Position numbers and translations under genes: made by a program
Assembly: GCA_022819855.1 (NCBI GenBank)
Contig: JAJEGN010000007.1
Coordinates: 1-64,000 of the forward strand
DNA: 64,000 bases
Direction of reading: 5' to 3'
DNA from: Gammaproteobacteria bacterium
GTDB taxonomy: Bacteria; Pseudomonadota; Gammaproteobacteria; Steroidobacterales; Rariloculaceae
Shown: positions 1 to 8,313 of the stretch, in pieces
Position numbering within the stretch: position 1 is the stretch's first letter
Layout of the letters: every line of letters begins with the position of its first letter
Notes under the pieces: generated by a model
What the model was told of the DNA's origin: nothing
Databases searched by the model: none
The model's input: the letters and a program-made list of their open reading frames with translations, nothing else

Positions 1-111
1 GTCAACCCCCACGCCTACCTCAAGGCCACGCTCGAAGCCATCGCCAAGGGCCATCCGGCCTCGGAGATCGATCGACTGCTGCCCTGGGCCTTTACGCCAA
101 TCTCAAGCTGA
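1..111 (+). CDS. tnpC: IS66-family transposase TnpC, C-terminal fragment (5' end cut by the window)
   Basis: Frame 1 is open from base 1 to a TGA at 109-111. It encodes 36 residues starting VNPHAYLKATLEAI and ending in a segment with EIDRLLPW. This matches the C-terminal element of IS66 transposases, where a NPYAYLKATLE helix is followed by an I-D-x-LLPW motif and a short tail. The catalytic DDE region lies upstream of the window. The protein would act as the DNA transposase of the element whose right inverted repeat ends at 140. Because only the tail is visible, it cannot be said whether the gene is intact. Confidence 0.85.
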   Translation, partial: VNPHAYLKATLEAIAKGHPASEIDRLLPWAFTPISS

Positions 112-140
112 TAGCCAGGTGGCGTAGCCACACCGCTTAC
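1..140 (+). mobile_element. Right end of an IS66-family insertion sequence (left part outside the window)
   Basis: The window opens inside an IS66-type element. Its transposase C-terminus ends at 111, and 23-29 bases further on the DNA reads CGCTTAC (134-140), the complement of the GTAAGCG start typical of IS66-family terminal inverted repeats. IS66 elements usually make 8-bp target duplications, so GATGTCAT (141-148) is the expected right copy; the left copy lies outside the window. The element marks the edge of an accessory region. The family call is seen in sequence. Completeness and activity cannot be judged from this end alone. Confidence 0.8.
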
Positions 141-747
141 GATGTCATTCTGGGCGAAGTCGGAGGAAACTCCTGTGCGTCGGCATCGCCTTCGTCATCC
201 GGGAGATCGCGTTGTTCGGCGTGATAGTACCTCGGCACGTTTCCTTCGACTGTGTGCCTTCAACCCCATCGACTACCTGCTCGCTTCCGCGCACGCCAGT
301 TCAACCGAATCGAAACGGAATTGACCCGGTTCCAAGTGGCGTGCAATAGTGGCTGGTGCGGCTACAAGTCGAGCCTATGCGTCTTCGGAGAAACAAGGAG
401 TATCAAGAAAAAGTTCCGCGTCGTTTCGCTCCGACAGTGCACCAAATCCCGTGGACTGGCTACTCGGAATCACGTGGACTGGGCGCTCGAAAAGCGTAGA
501 ATACCTACACTGGTTAGCATCGCAATTGATCACATCGAGAAGCACGCAGTTCGACATGTCGATCACAAAGTTGGAAGAACTCTGCGGAAAAGGTGTGGAC
601 TCCAGCGATCGAGGCGATTCTGCAATGCTCGGAAGAAAATGCTACAGGAGAGTGGGAGGTGGCCTATCCTGCCTACTGTATGGCACGACGTTCCGGAGAG
701 TACATACTTGACCCAAGAGCCCAATCAAGTCGTACGGACACGAACGT
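141..747. other. Gene-poor stretch next to the IS66 end; no convincing gene
   Basis: This 607-base stretch lies between the insertion sequence and the first cassette gene. Short overlapping open frames exist on both strands, but none has a clear ribosome binding site or a recognisable motif. It is less GC-rich than the rest of the window. It may be the interrupted remains of an older gene or the upstream region of the cassette. Confidence 0.5.
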
Positions 748-1194
748 ATGTCGAATTTTGACTCAAACGACTGGGAACCCCGCCTTGAGGCTAAGCTCAG
801 GCAGCACGGAGTACGCGATCCAGCTAGAGTTGTTGCCCGCTGGAAGAGACACCGGGAAACAGCCATCATGCGGGCTCTCGCAGATGCCAGGCGGCAGTTA
901 GCAGCCGCGCAAGCCACAACTGCACCTGCAACAGAATCCAATCACGTTTCCGACTCGGGAATTTGCCAAGATGAGCGCCTTGTTCGCGCTCTAGACCGCA
1001 CTCACCGCCAGATGGTGGATTCGGAATCTCGTCTTCTAGCGGTTCTGCGAGAACGCTCGCCCGTAGCCGGCCTCGGCCAAGAGCCCACAACTAGCGGACT
1101 CGGTAGCGTGATCGTGTTTGGCGGAGCGGTAGCTGTTGTTGTTGTGACTCTGGTCTTGACATTGTATTTCATGCTTGGATCGATCGAGGCGTGA
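748..1194 (+). CDS. Small tail-anchored membrane protein, unknown function
   Basis: The gene encodes 148 residues that I do not recognise. The first 110 or so are charged, helical and soluble-looking, with alternating Arg/Glu and Ala-rich stretches suggesting a coiled coil. Residues about 121-144 form one strongly hydrophobic segment (VIVFGGAVAVVVVTLVLTLYFML) broken only by glycines, so this is probably a tail-anchored or single-pass protein with its N-terminus in the cytoplasm. The ATG at 748 has no strong Shine-Dalgarno. The next gene starts 67 bases downstream on the same strand, and three genes (748-2752) run together, which suggests one operon. Codon use (TTA, AGA, AGT, CTA) is unlike the GC-rich core genes, consistent with transfer. 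Confidence 0.6.
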   Translation: MSNFDSNDWEPRLEAKLRQHGVRDPARVVARWKRHRETAIMRALADARRQLAAAQATTAPATESNHVSDSGICQDERLVRALDRTHRQMVDSESRLLAVLRERSPVAGLGQEPTTSGLGSVIVFGGAVAVVVVTLVLTLYFMLGSIEA

Positions 1195-1261
1195 GAAACC
1201 GAATGCGTCCGAAGAATGTCGTTCCTCGCCGCCATTACGGGACACAACTGAGGTCATAAGG

Positions 1262-1984
1262 ATGCCCAACGAAAACGAAACTGCGCGCACCGCACCAGCA
1301 GACACCGAAGCGCGATTGAATGAGTTACTACAAGCCAAGGACGGCAAACTTGCTGAGCTCCGCGCGCAACTGGCTAACGCTGAAGCTGCCCAGCAAAACG
1401 CAGAACAGAAATTTCACGACGAAAAGGCCCGAGCCAATCGCGCAGTCGAGAAAGCTCACCAAGCACAACAGGACGCCCGAACCGCGACGTCACGCGCTAA
1501 AAATCTGAAAACGAAACTTGAGAATGCCAACATTGCTGAAACAATATTGGAGGAGGAGAAGAATGCCCGAGGAAGACTACGCGAGTTCGTCCAACAGTCT
1601 ATTTCGGAAATTCTGGCAGGGGTGGACGACGCCGCCGTGGACGCGCGGCATCGACAGTTGGATGGAGGCTTAAGTGAAAGCGGCTTTATTACACCGGGAA
1701 GAGTCGGCTCTATCGCCGGAAAAACGCGGGACTGGGCCGTCGAGTTTGATCTGGCCGTCGTCGCCGGAAAGCAGCAAACCGACGGAAAGACGACAGGCAC
1801 CGATAAGCAAGCAAGTGCCAAGATTTCGTTCATGGACGTCATTCCGCTTGGATTGTCCGCTGAGGCTAGATTGGCCGTTCGGAACGAGCAGCGTAGCGAA
1901 GAGCACCGCGAACTCACCCGCCATAATCGCATCCGCTTTTCGGTACCGATCACGTTCGCCTCTCTTGACGATCCGACGGAGTAG
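1262..1984 (+). CDS. Coiled-coil protein with C-terminal beta-rich domain, unknown function
   Basis: The gene encodes 240 residues. The ATG at 1262 was chosen over an earlier in-frame start because GAGG lies just upstream (about 1251). Residues about 15-115 are a long Ala/Glu/Lys/Gln coiled coil. Residues about 115-240 look like a compact beta domain: 'WAVEFDLAVVAG', then a 'KISFMDVIPLGLSAEA' segment, then 'LTRHNRIRFSVPITFA'. The last part resembles the strand pattern of small beta-sandwich domains from bacterial conflict systems (trypco2-like), but only by shape, so I do not assign it. The gene sits 7 bases before the OmpA-like membrane protein gene, indicating co-translation. The coiled coil may link the two membrane-bound neighbours. 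Confidence 0.6.
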   Translation: MPNENETARTAPADTEARLNELLQAKDGKLAELRAQLANAEAAQQNAEQKFHDEKARANRAVEKAHQAQQDARTATSRAKNLKTKLENANIAETILEEEKNARGRLREFVQQSISEILAGVDDAAVDARHRQLDGGLSESGFITPGRVGSIAGKTRDWAVEFDLAVVAGKQQTDGKTTGTDKQASAKISFMDVIPLGLSAEARLAVRNEQRSEEHRELTRHNRIRFSVPITFASLDDPTE

Positions 1985-1990
1985 CAAGAC

Positions 1991-2752
1991 ATGGTGGGCA
2001 TGCCTGACGGAAGAACTCTTGAACGTCTGGTCGTATTCCTCTCGTTCTTCGCGACTGCCACCATCTTGCTTTGCGGTTTCGTCGTCGTTGCGCATTCCCA
2101 AGTAAACCGATGGCAAGTGTTCACGGAGAGATTGGTCGGGTTGGCACAACAAGCCACGCGCCATTGGGAAGGGAGTCAAGCAGATGCGCCCGACGATTTC
2201 ATGGGCTTCAGGGAGGGTGTAGTGTTCGGAGTAGGGTACACCAAGGACGGTAGTTTAGTAGGCAACGAGGGAATTTGCCCCAACCCGTCACAGATCGCAT
2301 GGCTAGAGGAGTTCAAAAGTGCGATAACCGCATGTGGGAGCCGAGCCGGTCAACCCCTACGATTGAACGTCAGAGGGTTCGCTAGTGTCGCGCCCGTGGC
2401 ATTGGGAGACGCCGGATCCTCCGATGACGGCAATTTAGAGATTGCTAATCGACGTGGCAGAGCGATTGCTCGGTTCTTGGCTGACGATAGTAGTAATTTC
2501 GAAACCTGCAATCCAAACTCGGGAGCAATTTGTCCTCCTGACAACGAAACCGCGGACGGCGACTGTTTGGCGCAAGATGGAAATTACATTGTAAGGTATA
2601 GGGACTGGCCGGACTACCGTACCATGCGCAGGTTCAGTCTAGTGAACGATGGCGGCCGTCCCACTCCGCGCTACAGAATGGAGTTCCTTAACCGAACAGT
2701 GCATATCGCCGTAATGAACGACGCATGCTGGCGATCCGTAGACGGTATTTGA
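1991..2752 (+). CDS. Membrane protein with periplasmic OmpA-like domain
   Basis: The gene encodes 253 residues. An N-terminal membrane segment lies at about 14-36 (LVVFLSFFATATILLCGFVVVA), and the rest is predicted to be periplasmic. The segment around 105-170 carries the OmpA/MotB peptidoglycan-binding pattern: a helix followed by 'LRLNVRGFAS' (beta strand, then a variable loop) and 'NLEIANRRGRAIARFL', which matches the N-x-x-R-A/G-R-A signature helix. Six cysteines in the periplasmic part could form disulfides. It follows the coiled-coil gene by 6 bases and ends the three-gene run. Architecturally it resembles MotB or ZorB stators, but no MotA/ZorA partner is visible. The OmpA-like fold is inferred from motif spacing; the function is unknown. 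Confidence 0.65.
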   Translation: MVGMPDGRTLERLVVFLSFFATATILLCGFVVVAHSQVNRWQVFTERLVGLAQQATRHWEGSQADAPDDFMGFREGVVFGVGYTKDGSLVGNEGICPNPSQIAWLEEFKSAITACGSRAGQPLRLNVRGFASVAPVALGDAGSSDDGNLEIANRRGRAIARFLADDSSNFETCNPNSGAICPPDNETADGDCLAQDGNYIVRYRDWPDYRTMRRFSLVNDGGRPTPRYRMEFLNRTVHIAVMNDACWRSVDGI

Positions 2753-2870
2753 TCTACGAACGAAACCCGATCGCGTTACGCTACGCTCTCTCCATTACCG
2801 CAAGTGCAATTAGCCTGAACTTCCAAGTCTCATCATGACCGAGCGGAATCGGATGCACCATCAGGGTAAT

Positions 2871-4406
2871 CTACGAATTCCAAGGCGAAACGGTTAGACG
2901 CAGATTCCCCTCGATCCCCGGACGCACGGATCCGGTGGTAAACGGGATTTCGCCTACCCTTGCGTGTGCATCCGCCAATAGCTCCAACTTGCGCGACGTG
3001 CGGTTCGGCGTCTCGCTGTCCCAGCCATACATGATTTCGCTCTCGCCTTCGTTTCGCGGAGTGACGCTGATGTTCAGCTTGTCGGAAAAAAGGATTCCCC
3101 CTTCGTAGTGGTCGTCAAGAAAGAGACGATTGTCCAATTCGTATTCAGGCACACGAATCTGGAGGCGCAGTGCAAAACCAAGCGACTCGCGATTTTGGTT
3201 AACGCGGGCAGATGGGAGGAGAAACGCTGTGAACAGCTTGGTTGGATGGCTCGTCAGTTCATCGTATTGTCGGAATATCGCGGATTCCTCGTCCCATGTG
3301 CGCCGGTGAAGTTCGACTGGGACCCCGCGCACACTCACGATCATGTCGATGTGGTAGGAGGCACGCAATTTCGAGCCATCGGTCATCTTCTGCCCGATTT
3401 CGGGAGGCAGTGAAACGGCAACGTTCGTCATTTCTACCAACACACGTCTGTCGCCAAAGAGAAAACGCCGTAGATTCTGATACCCCGATTCAGAATTGAC
3501 GATTCCGTAATGCCCCGAATGGCTGCGATGCACGAAAGCTCTGGGAGCACCGTCAACCGTGGCATTCTTGATCTGGACGAGCCCGTCGCTCAACGGTCCG
3601 ACCGCGCGCTTGGAAAGTCCTGCCGCGGCGCCATAATCGCGCGCATCTGTACCGACAAGGCTGAAGACGCGCTCTTCCGGGAACCAGCCGTTCAGCGACT
3701 GGAGGGAGGCGCCTTCCGGCAAGGCAAGAAACTCCCGCATCCGTCTCGGGCCAAAGTTACCCGCATCGTTCGGGTCAATGAAATCGCGCAGGCCCTCGAC
3801 CCATCCTAACCCACGCCGAAATTCGATTCCGCCGTGGGGTGTTCCATAGGTGAAAACCTTGTCGACGCCTTTATGCGACTCCTTCTTCTCGTCGTTTATC
3901 AAGCCATCGATGTCCGGGATCTCCGGATTCTGCAGATAGCAGCGGCAGATCAGTCCGCCCATGGAATGGGCGACAAGGTACGCACGAAACTGCGCGGTAT
4001 GCTCCTGCACATCATCATTGGCCGGGTCCCTTGTGGCATCGCGTACGTGCCTGAGAAACTCTCCGAGCTCCCGGGCGTGAAATTCGATTTCCCGCCGGTT
4101 GCCATCTCCCAGCACTTCGTCCACGACATCGTAGTAGCGAAAGATCCATATTGACTGGCTTGCAACAGGACCCACGGGAAGAGTTTGCCCGTCGTGGTAT
4201 GCGTCTTCGTAGCCGTGATCCTTGATCAATCGAATTACGGGTGATTCGAATACGTGAGGCTGTATCGCACCGGTATGTGCCTGACGCATCCTGGTGGAAC
4301 CACGGTTGAATCCCATGTACGGAGTAGACACCGTATCCTCGACTGCTCCTTGGGTACCGGCGTAACCGCGAAGATAGACGATGGGATAGAACGGTGGTTC
4401 GATCAT
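2871..4406 (-). CDS. Alpha/beta-hydrolase (PGAP1/lipase-like) with C-terminal beta domain
   Basis: The gene encodes 511 residues. The start at 4406 (MIEPPFYPIVYLRG) begins exactly at the first strand of an alpha/beta-hydrolase; a longer version starting at 4499 would run through the hairpin terminator of the next receptor gene. Near residue 152 'YLVAHSMGGLICRCYL' holds the G/A-H-S-M-G nucleophile elbow, 'VFTYGTPHGG' follows, and 'HRSHSGHYGIV' near 320 offers the catalytic His. This order is typical of PGAP1-like esterases and lipases. The last 180 residues form a separate beta-rich region. No signal peptide is visible, so it is probably cytoplasmic. It converges on the 748-2752 cassette and may belong to the same accessory island. 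The substrate is unknown; ester or amide hydrolysis is a family inference. Confidence 0.75.
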   Translation of the reverse strand: MIEPPFYPIVYLRGYAGTQGAVEDTVSTPYMGFNRGSTRMRQAHTGAIQPHVFESPVIRLIKDHGYEDAYHDGQTLPVGPVASQSIWIFRYYDVVDEVLGDGNRREIEFHARELGEFLRHVRDATRDPANDDVQEHTAQFRAYLVAHSMGGLICRCYLQNPEIPDIDGLINDEKKESHKGVDKVFTYGTPHGGIEFRRGLGWVEGLRDFIDPNDAGNFGPRRMREFLALPEGASLQSLNGWFPEERVFSLVGTDARDYGAAAGLSKRAVGPLSDGLVQIKNATVDGAPRAFVHRSHSGHYGIVNSESGYQNLRRFLFGDRRVLVEMTNVAVSLPPEIGQKMTDGSKLRASYHIDMIVSVRGVPVELHRRTWDEESAIFRQYDELTSHPTKLFTAFLLPSARVNQNRESLGFALRLQIRVPEYELDNRLFLDDHYEGGILFSDKLNISVTPRNEGESEIMYGWDSETPNRTSRKLELLADAHARVGEIPFTTGSVRPGIEGNLRLTVSPWNS

Positions 4407-4470
4407 GGGTCCACGATTGGTCTGTTTAGGGGGCTTGCAAGTCCAAACTATCGATCCTGCTCGCCATACG

Positions 4471-4496
4471 AAAAGCGGCGGGCTTGCGCCCGCCGC
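4471..4496 (-). terminator. Rho-independent terminator of the first TonB-dependent receptor gene
   Basis: A perfect 9-bp GC stem (GCGGCGGGC at 4475-4483, its complement at 4488-4496) with loop TTGC is flanked at 4471-4474 by AAAA, which reads as a short U-run on the minus strand. It lies 65 bases after the stop of the receptor gene at 4562. Nearly the same hairpin follows the other two receptor genes. Confidence 0.75.
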
Positions 4497-4561
4497 CAAG
4501 GTTTAGTCAGCGTTTCATCGTTCCGAGCGTTCGGAACTCCATGCTCAGGCATACAACGTGT

Positions 4562-7500
4562 TCAGAACTCCATGTTCAGGCCCAAGAAGAAGCGCCGGCC
4601 AAGTGGATCGTACACGGCCGACCCGGCGCCGTGGGTGCAGTCCGCCGCGAAGCGTCCGCCATTCGCATCGGGGTTGTAACCCAGGCACGGCGGTTCCTCG
4701 TCGAACAGATTCTCGATACCCAAGCTCACCCGATAGCGGTCCTGGAACCTGTAGCCGGCCGTCAGCGCGAACAGATTGTAGGTCGGGTTCGAGCTATAAA
4801 GGCAACCATTCGACTGCCGGTTCGTCCGGCACCCGCCATTGTCGAGTTTCGGCCAGTATTGATGCCTGAGCGAGATGTTCCATGGCCCCTGGAAGTAGCT
4901 GAAGGTCGTGAACAGGCGATAGTCGTAGCGCTGGCATTGAATCTGCAACGCGCAGCTGTTGAAGCCGGAATGGTCGATCTCATCAAGCCCGGGCCGATCC
5001 TGCGTGAGAGCCTCGAGATTGAAGTTTGCGACGGTGTTCATGTTGAAACCGCCCGGCCCGAGATCCCGCGACCAGTTGAGCTGCAGATCGATGCCCGACA
5101 TGACAGCCCGGCCCTCGTTTGTGAATGACCTGTCAACATTCGCAGCGTTACCGGAGCTTGGGTTCCTGTAAATCTGCTGGCAGGCAGGCACGGTCGGGTC
5201 GCCGGTCGGGTTGAATGCCATGCTCAGGCAGCGCTCGTACGTCGAGTCGGCCGTCTCAAGCGCGATCATGTCCTCGATCTCGATGGTGTAATAGTCCACC
5301 GTGAGCGTGAAGTTCTCGTGGAAGTCCATGACCACACCGAGCGTGAAGGTGTCGGCCTCCTCTTGGCGCAACAACGGCTCGCCGAAACTGTTGACTATAC
5401 CGAGGCCGCCGCCGGTAGATTGCTCGCTAATGGGGCGGCTGTCGTAATACTCCGACGCGCCCGATTCACCCATCAGCACGCGGCAGATTGCCAAGGTCTG
5501 TGCATTCTGCTCCGCCGACGAGTTGGCGCTTGGCGTCGCACCATAAGGCGACGGGTTACTCTGTCTTTGACCGCAATGATCGCCGTATGACGTAGTAAAG
5601 AAGCCGAAAATCTGTGTGCGCCCGGAAAAGAGTTCGCCGAGGTTCGGCGCGCGGAAGGCACGGTTGATGCCGCCACGGATTCGATAGCGCGGCGTGATCG
5701 CCCAGTCGATCAGCGCCTTGTAGGTCGTCAGACTGTTGACCTGCTCCATGCTCCAGTCGGATACGCGCGCGCCAAGCTCGAGGTTGAGGTGCTGGACGCC
5801 TGCCGGCCCGTCGCTGACGATCGGGACGAGCAGCTCGCCGTATATCTCCGAAACGTCGAACTCGCCGCCACTGTCCTCGTTCGGGAAGAGGCCAGCGATC
5901 GGATCTATCAGGTTCTGGTTGTCGGAGAGATTGTCCGGCTCGTACACGTAACTGTTCTCGCGGTACGTGTATCCGACGGCGTAGGCGAGCGGCCCAGCCG
6001 GCATCTCGATGAGATCGCCGACAAGGTTGGCTTCGAGAATCGACTGCGTGACCTGGTAGGTGTTCTTCAGATCCGGCGAGAACATCGTCGCACAGTCCTC
6101 GCTGAAGTCGCGATTGTCGATGATCGGGAAACCCGAGGTACAGGTCGGAATACTCTCGGCGAAGCCTACGACATACGGGTTCGGATCGAATATCGAGTTC
6201 CGACCGTAGTTCGGGGACGACATGATCGCGCGATAGGTGCTAAGCCGCGACGAGCCGCGCTGAACGACAATATTGTCAGTGCGTCCGGTAGACACTGTGA
6301 CGTCCCAGAAGTCGTTGCCGCTAGGCAGGTCGCCTTCAACGCCAAGCGAAAAGTTCATCGTCGTCAACGTGTTCGTGCTCGAGCGCGCGGCGCCAAGCGC
6401 GTCTCTGAGGTAATCGGGCGCCCGGTTCGCCCAAAGATCCATCTCGGAATTGGGCCGCGTCTTGAACAGATTATAGATTTCAGCGGATGTCGGCCAAGCC
6501 TCGGACTCGGTGCAACCCGGCATCCCGTCGAGCCACGGCATGGCGGCAGTCGGCTGCGCATCGCATTCCACACCGTAACGGCCGTTGATCGTATAGGCCG
6601 AATTTGTCGTGCCGTCCGGATTCAGCGAATCCGCCACACCGAGCTCCTCGTTGCCACGGTAGAGCTCATCGCCAAACGGGATTGGTGCGCCCCAGAAGGT
6701 GATGTTGTCGGCCGATAGCCCGAGACTGGTTTCGGTCTCGGTGCGCGTGACCATCGCCTGGGCTACAACCCGAACATCATCAGCCACGTCGAAGTGGCCG
6801 TCGGCGAAAGCCGAGAGTCGTTCCAGCGGCGTCGAAGCCCACTGCCAGAGTGTGTTTTCCTTGATCGTGCCATCAGGCTGGAGTACACGGAATGGCAGGC
6901 CCGGGAAATTGCCATCGTAATCGTCGGTGAACGGCCCTTCGTAACGATACGAACCGTTTCTGCCCTGCGAGCGCATGAGGCCCGTATAGAGCGTTCCCGA
7001 GTTGCGGTTTACGTTGAAGCGAGATTGCTCGGGGTTATTTAGTATGCCTCCCGCGTCGGCAGCGGCCGCGCCCTGGTTCCAGCCGAAACCCTGCCCGGCC
7101 AACGGCGTCGCTTCGCTGAACAGTTCATCGACCGCCGCTTGACTCGGACTGTTGAAGTTCTGGGCAACGAACCCGCCAGTGCGGTCATTGGTGACCCAAG
7201 TGTCCGTGCCCCAGCCGAAGGCTGTCGCGCCCGTCGTCGGGTTTGCCATGTCCTCGACGCGCCAGTCGCGTTCCCAGCGCTGCTGAAGTCCGCGGGTCGC
7301 GCGCTCCACGCCGAGCACGACGTTGCCTCGGTCATCGGCCATATTGGCGCCGATGAGCGCGGAGATCGCGATTTCCTGGCTTCCCCCATGCTGAGTGTCG
7401 CCGAAGCGGATATCGACTTCGGCGCCCTCGTAGTCATCCTTGAGTATGAAGTTGACGACACCACCGACAGCGTCGGCGCCGTACACGGCCGAGGCGCCAC

Positions 7501-8044
7501 CCGAAATGACCTCGACGCGCTCGATGGCGGCAGATGGAATCGAATTGGTGTCGACGACCATCGTCGCGTTGACGGGCATGGCGCGCCGACCGTTGAGAAG
7601 GACCAGATTCCGGTTCGGCCCGAGACCTCTCAGGCTTACCGTCGAGGCGCCGACAGTGTTCAAGGCGGTCTGCTGGACGTCGGTAGTCGTGAACTGCGTG
7701 ACGGCCGGCACAAACTGCGGCAAGCGGTTCAGGATGGTCTCGACGCCGATGGAGGTCGTCTCGTCGAAGAGCTGCTCATCGACAGTCTGGATCGGTGCGT
7801 TCGCCGTGAAATCCTGGCGCAGAATTCGCGAGCCGGTGACCGTGACCTCTTCGAGCACGTCTTCCTGTGCCGAAGCCGGCGTCACCGGCGTAACCGCGAG
7901 CGCCATGCCCATGAGCGCTCCACCGGAGGCTGAGAGTACCGTTGGCATCGCACCGCCCGCTGAGGGGCGGCGAAGGGCTTCGGTAATTCCCCTGGACAAC
8001 ACATGCAAGTTCGGGCGACGGCCCGCGTAGTTCGTGCGCTTCAT
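4562..8044 (-). CDS. TonB-dependent outer-membrane receptor, paralogue 1
   Basis: The gene encodes 1160 residues for a ligand-gated outer-membrane beta-barrel that takes up a substrate with energy from TonB-ExbB-ExbD. An unusually long leader (about 60 residues, KR-rich then a hydrophobic stretch ending ASAQ) precedes 'EEVTVTGSR', the usual plug start. The plug carries 'STVSLRGLGPNRNLVLLNGRR' and 'RVEVISGGASAVYGADAVGGVVN', both hallmarks of the plug domain (PF07715). The barrel ends in an aromatic residue (…NMEF). GGGGAG precedes the ATG. About 1160 residues is long for the family. It lies downstream of a 2OG oxygenase gene (269-bp gap) and has two close paralogues at 12313 and 25325. The ligand cannot be told from sequence. 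Confidence 0.93.
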   Translation of the reverse strand: MKRTNYAGRRPNLHVLSRGITEALRRPSAGGAMPTVLSASGGALMGMALAVTPVTPASAQEDVLEEVTVTGSRILRQDFTANAPIQTVDEQLFDETTSIGVETILNRLPQFVPAVTQFTTTDVQQTALNTVGASTVSLRGLGPNRNLVLLNGRRAMPVNATMVVDTNSIPSAAIERVEVISGGASAVYGADAVGGVVNFILKDDYEGAEVDIRFGDTQHGGSQEIAISALIGANMADDRGNVVLGVERATRGLQQRWERDWRVEDMANPTTGATAFGWGTDTWVTNDRTGGFVAQNFNSPSQAAVDELFSEATPLAGQGFGWNQGAAAADAGGILNNPEQSRFNVNRNSGTLYTGLMRSQGRNGSYRYEGPFTDDYDGNFPGLPFRVLQPDGTIKENTLWQWASTPLERLSAFADGHFDVADDVRVVAQAMVTRTETETSLGLSADNITFWGAPIPFGDELYRGNEELGVADSLNPDGTTNSAYTINGRYGVECDAQPTAAMPWLDGMPGCTESEAWPTSAEIYNLFKTRPNSEMDLWANRAPDYLRDALGAARSSTNTLTTMNFSLGVEGDLPSGNDFWDVTVSTGRTDNIVVQRGSSRLSTYRAIMSSPNYGRNSIFDPNPYVVGFAESIPTCTSGFPIIDNRDFSEDCATMFSPDLKNTYQVTQSILEANLVGDLIEMPAGPLAYAVGYTYRENSYVYEPDNLSDNQNLIDPIAGLFPNEDSGGEFDVSEIYGELLVPIVSDGPAGVQHLNLELGARVSDWSMEQVNSLTTYKALIDWAITPRYRIRGGINRAFRAPNLGELFSGRTQIFGFFTTSYGDHCGQRQSNPSPYGATPSANSSAEQNAQTLAICRVLMGESGASEYYDSRPISEQSTGGGLGIVNSFGEPLLRQEEADTFTLGVVMDFHENFTLTVDYYTIEIEDMIALETADSTYERCLSMAFNPTGDPTVPACQQIYRNPSSGNAANVDRSFTNEGRAVMSGIDLQLNWSRDLGPGGFNMNTVANFNLEALTQDRPGLDEIDHSGFNSCALQIQCQRYDYRLFTTFSYFQGPWNISLRHQYWPKLDNGGCRTNRQSNGCLYSSNPTYNLFALTAGYRFQDRYRVSLGIENLFDEEPPCLGYNPDANGGRFAADCTHGAGSAVYDPLGRRFFLGLNMEF

Positions 8045-8313
8045 TTAGGACTCCCCGTTCAAATAGGCTCAGACGGAACCGTTGCACCTGAGATTCTTTC
8101 CGGTCCCGCGCGTTTGTTAATCGTTGTCTATTGGAGACTAACACGCCCCATTTGGCTGTGCCAACACCGTTGGAATGTGCAGCATTGTCAGACAAATTAC
8201 TCGCCACAAGGATGTCGCGTCGCTGCAACCGGCCGGCCTGGCGGCACTCAAGTCGTCCTGCAAACCGCCGGCAATCTACGCTGGTCCGCCCGCGGGCGGC
8301 CACCGCACTCGGC

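Noticed and set aside
142..711. Several short open frames after the IS66 end
   Set aside because: Overlapping, without ribosome sites or familiar motifs, and mutually exclusive; treated as non-coding or decayed sequence.
1262..2752. Zorya-type or trypco-type defence assignment for the membrane cassette
   Set aside because: The OmpA-like protein resembles ZorB and the beta domain resembles trypco2 only in outline; no ZorA, helicase, nuclease or trypsin-like partner is present.
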